Shown: one piece after another, positions 33,769 through 35,060 of the stretch
Layout of the letters: each line of letters opens with the position of its first letter
Numbering within the stretch: the stretch's first letter is position 1
Source of the DNA: an uncultured Verrucomicrobia subdivision 3 bacterium
GTDB lineage: Bacteria; Verrucomicrobiota; Verrucomicrobiia; Limisphaerales; UBA11358
Length of the DNA: 35,060 bases
Reading direction: 5' to 3'
Assembly (NCBI GenBank): GCA_903850425.1
Contig: CAINLR010000041.1
Coordinates: 1-35,060 of the forward strand
Program-made: the position numbers and the translations under genes
The notes under the pieces: generated by a model
Seen by the model: the letters and a program-made list of their open reading frames with translations, nothing else
The model's database searches: none
Told to the model about the DNA's origin: nothing

Positions 33769-35060
33769 ATGGCATCGCCCAAGTTTCCCATTGTCGTCAA
33801 ACAGGGGTCGGTCACGGTCAAAATCTATCGCACCCCGTCGCGGGGCTGTGAAGCCTACACCCTTTCATACTATCAGGATGGCGTTCGCAAACGCCCCACT
33901 TTCACCGAACTGCGTGCCGCCCGTGACGAGGCCAACGTCATCGTCAACCGCCTCGGCAATTCTGACGCCGATGTGCTGACCCTCACCAGCGCGGACCGGT
34001 CTGCCTATTTGCGCGCCCGCCAGTTGCTCGATCCGCTTGGCATCCCGGTTGAAAATGCGGCGGCGGAGTTCGTCCAGGCCAAACAAGTGCTGGGCGATGT
34101 GCCGCTGTTGCAGGCGGCGGAGTATTATGTGCGGCGGCACCCGACGAAAATCCCGCCGCGTTCGGTCCTGCGGGTCGCGGCGGAAATGCTCAAGTTCAAA
34201 AAAAGCGACGGTTTGAGCGACGAGTATCTCCGGCATCTGCGTTATGACATGAAAAAGTTTGCCGCCACTTTTCATGGCAACATCGGCATGGTGATGGGGC
34301 CGGATATTGACAAGTGGTTGCGCGGCCTGGGGGTGTCGCCCCGCACCCGGAACAACTTGCGCGCCTCGGTGCAAACCCTGTTCGCGTTCGCCAAAGCGCA
34401 AAGATATTTGCCGAAAGACCACGACGAAATTGATGCCGTGATGCTGGCGAAAAATGCCGTGAGCGAAATTGAAATTTTTACGCCGAAGGAAATGGCGGAA
34501 ATTCTGGCGCACGCGGACAAGCAGCTTATTCCTTTTCTGGCGCTGGGGGCATTTGCCGGCATCCGGCACGCGGAAATTCAACGGCTGGAGTGGGCGGAGC
34601 TTCACTTTGATGCGGGCATCATTGAAATCCGGGCGGCAAAGGCGAAGACCGCCAGCCGGCGGACGGTGCCAATTTTGGATAACCTGCGGGCATGGCTGCT
34701 AGAGCGTCATCGCGATGTCGGATTGGTTTGTGGTGGTTTGGACACGAAGAATGAGATTCCAGCGCTGGTGGAAACCATCAATGAATCCCGGCGGGCGGCT
34801 TGGGCCAAGGCCAACCGCGTGAGTGCTGAAGTGTTGAACGAATCGGAGAAGCGGGCCAGAGACAACTCGGCAAAAGCCAAAGACAAAGCGCCGCCTGGAG
34901 CGGAAACCGCCAAGATCGAGGGCTGGCCGGCCTTCGCGTGGAAGCACAACGCGCTCCGGCATTCATTCATCAGCTACCGCGTGGCGGACATCCAAAACGT
35001 CGCACAGGTGGCGCTGGAAGCGGGCAACAGCCCGCAAATGATCTTCAAGCACTACCGCGA
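33769..35060 (+). CDS. Tyrosine recombinase/integrase, C-terminus cut by the window edge
   Basis: An open frame from the ATG at 33769 runs to the end of the window (430 codons so far, no stop). The N-terminal part to about 230 holds an arm-binding-like start (KFPIVVKQGSVTVKIY) and a SAM-like core-binding segment (GLSDEYLRHLRYDMKKFAAT, SPRTRNNLRASVQTLFAFA). The catalytic domain has Arg266 in GAFAGIRHAEIQRLEW, a lysine in the beta-hairpin (AAKAKTASRRTVPI, Lys291 or Lys293), the box-II region WKHNALRHSF with Arg397, and Tyr429 in MIFKHYR. Against the usual HxLRH...GH...Y pattern, the first His position is Asn394 and the later His position is Asn420 (EAGNSPQM). A charged insertion of about 60 residues (325-385) precedes box II. 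It sits 62 bp after tRNA-Ser and probably catalyses integration and excision of an element extending rightwards. Confidence 0.92.
   Translation, partial: MASPKFPIVVKQGSVTVKIYRTPSRGCEAYTLSYYQDGVRKRPTFTELRAARDEANVIVNRLGNSDADVLTLTSADRSAYLRARQLLDPLGIPVENAAAEFVQAKQVLGDVPLLQAAEYYVRRHPTKIPPRSVLRVAAEMLKFKKSDGLSDEYLRHLRYDMKKFAATFHGNIGMVMGPDIDKWLRGLGVSPRTRNNLRASVQTLFAFAKAQRYLPKDHDEIDAVMLAKNAVSEIEIFTPKEMAEILAHADKQLIPFLALGAFAGIRHAEIQRLEWAELHFDAGIIEIRAAKAKTASRRTVPILDNLRAWLLERHRDVGLVCGGLDTKNEIPALVETINESRRAAWAKANRVSAEVLNESEKRARDNSAKAKDKAPPGAETAKIEGWPAFAWKHNALRHSFISYRVADIQNVAQVALEAGNSPQMIFKHYR

Overview
The window looks like a chromosomal segment of a Verrucomicrobiota bacterium, probably close to the Pedosphaera/Limisphaera group. 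That placement is inferred from the gene content and no marker gene confirms it. The signs are Tat-exported Gfo/Idh/MocA dehydrogenases in tandem, many secreted SGNH hydrolases and glycoside hydrolases, a giant protein of autotransporter-type beta-strand repeats with no barrel, a secreted FAD_oxidored protein, GC-rich DNA, starts that mostly lack a Shine-Dalgarno sequence, and several families of short inverted repeats between genes.

Layout. Positions 10-520 are the leader-distal end of a CRISPR array: seven identical 37-nt repeats, seven complete spacers and a broken terminal repeat. The leader and any cas genes would lie to the left of the window. A hypothetical protein gene (888-1451), a paired palindromic element (1567-1700) and the tail of a dead secreted-protein gene follow. 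Positions 2164-9206 hold mainly metabolic genes: an SGNH hydrolase, thiG, two Tat-exported Gfo/Idh/MocA proteins, an acetate-type transporter and a second SGNH hydrolase. A repeat-rich gap of about 0.9 kb leads to a secreted protein with twelve NHL repeats (10118-12670).

Positions 13226-19724 form a fructan-use locus, all on the plus strand: GH32 enzyme, MFS sugar porter, PfkB-type fructokinase, second GH32 enzyme. The likely logic is extracytoplasmic cleavage of fructan, uptake of fructose, then phosphorylation. No SusC/SusD pair and no regulator is present. A phospholipase D-like lipoprotein and a secreted FAD-dependent oxidoreductase follow, and then a decaying stretch with a twice-frameshifted small gene and a hypothetical gene whose natural start is blocked by an amber codon.

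A GH76/LamG/Fn3 protein (minus) and a 1521-residue beta-strand-repeat protein (plus) diverge from a shared 407-bp control region. The right edge carries tRNA-Ser(GCT), followed 62 bp later by a tyrosine recombinase that runs off the window. This is the usual left border of an integrative element.

The observations most worth following are: the NHL double propeller that seems to be inserted inside an Ig-like domain; a C-terminal module shared by three secreted proteins and one gene remnant; REPIN-like palindrome pairs with the same spacing at two sites; a near-CIRCE operator nested in a larger palindrome; and the integrase/tRNA junction with an atypical recombinase active site.
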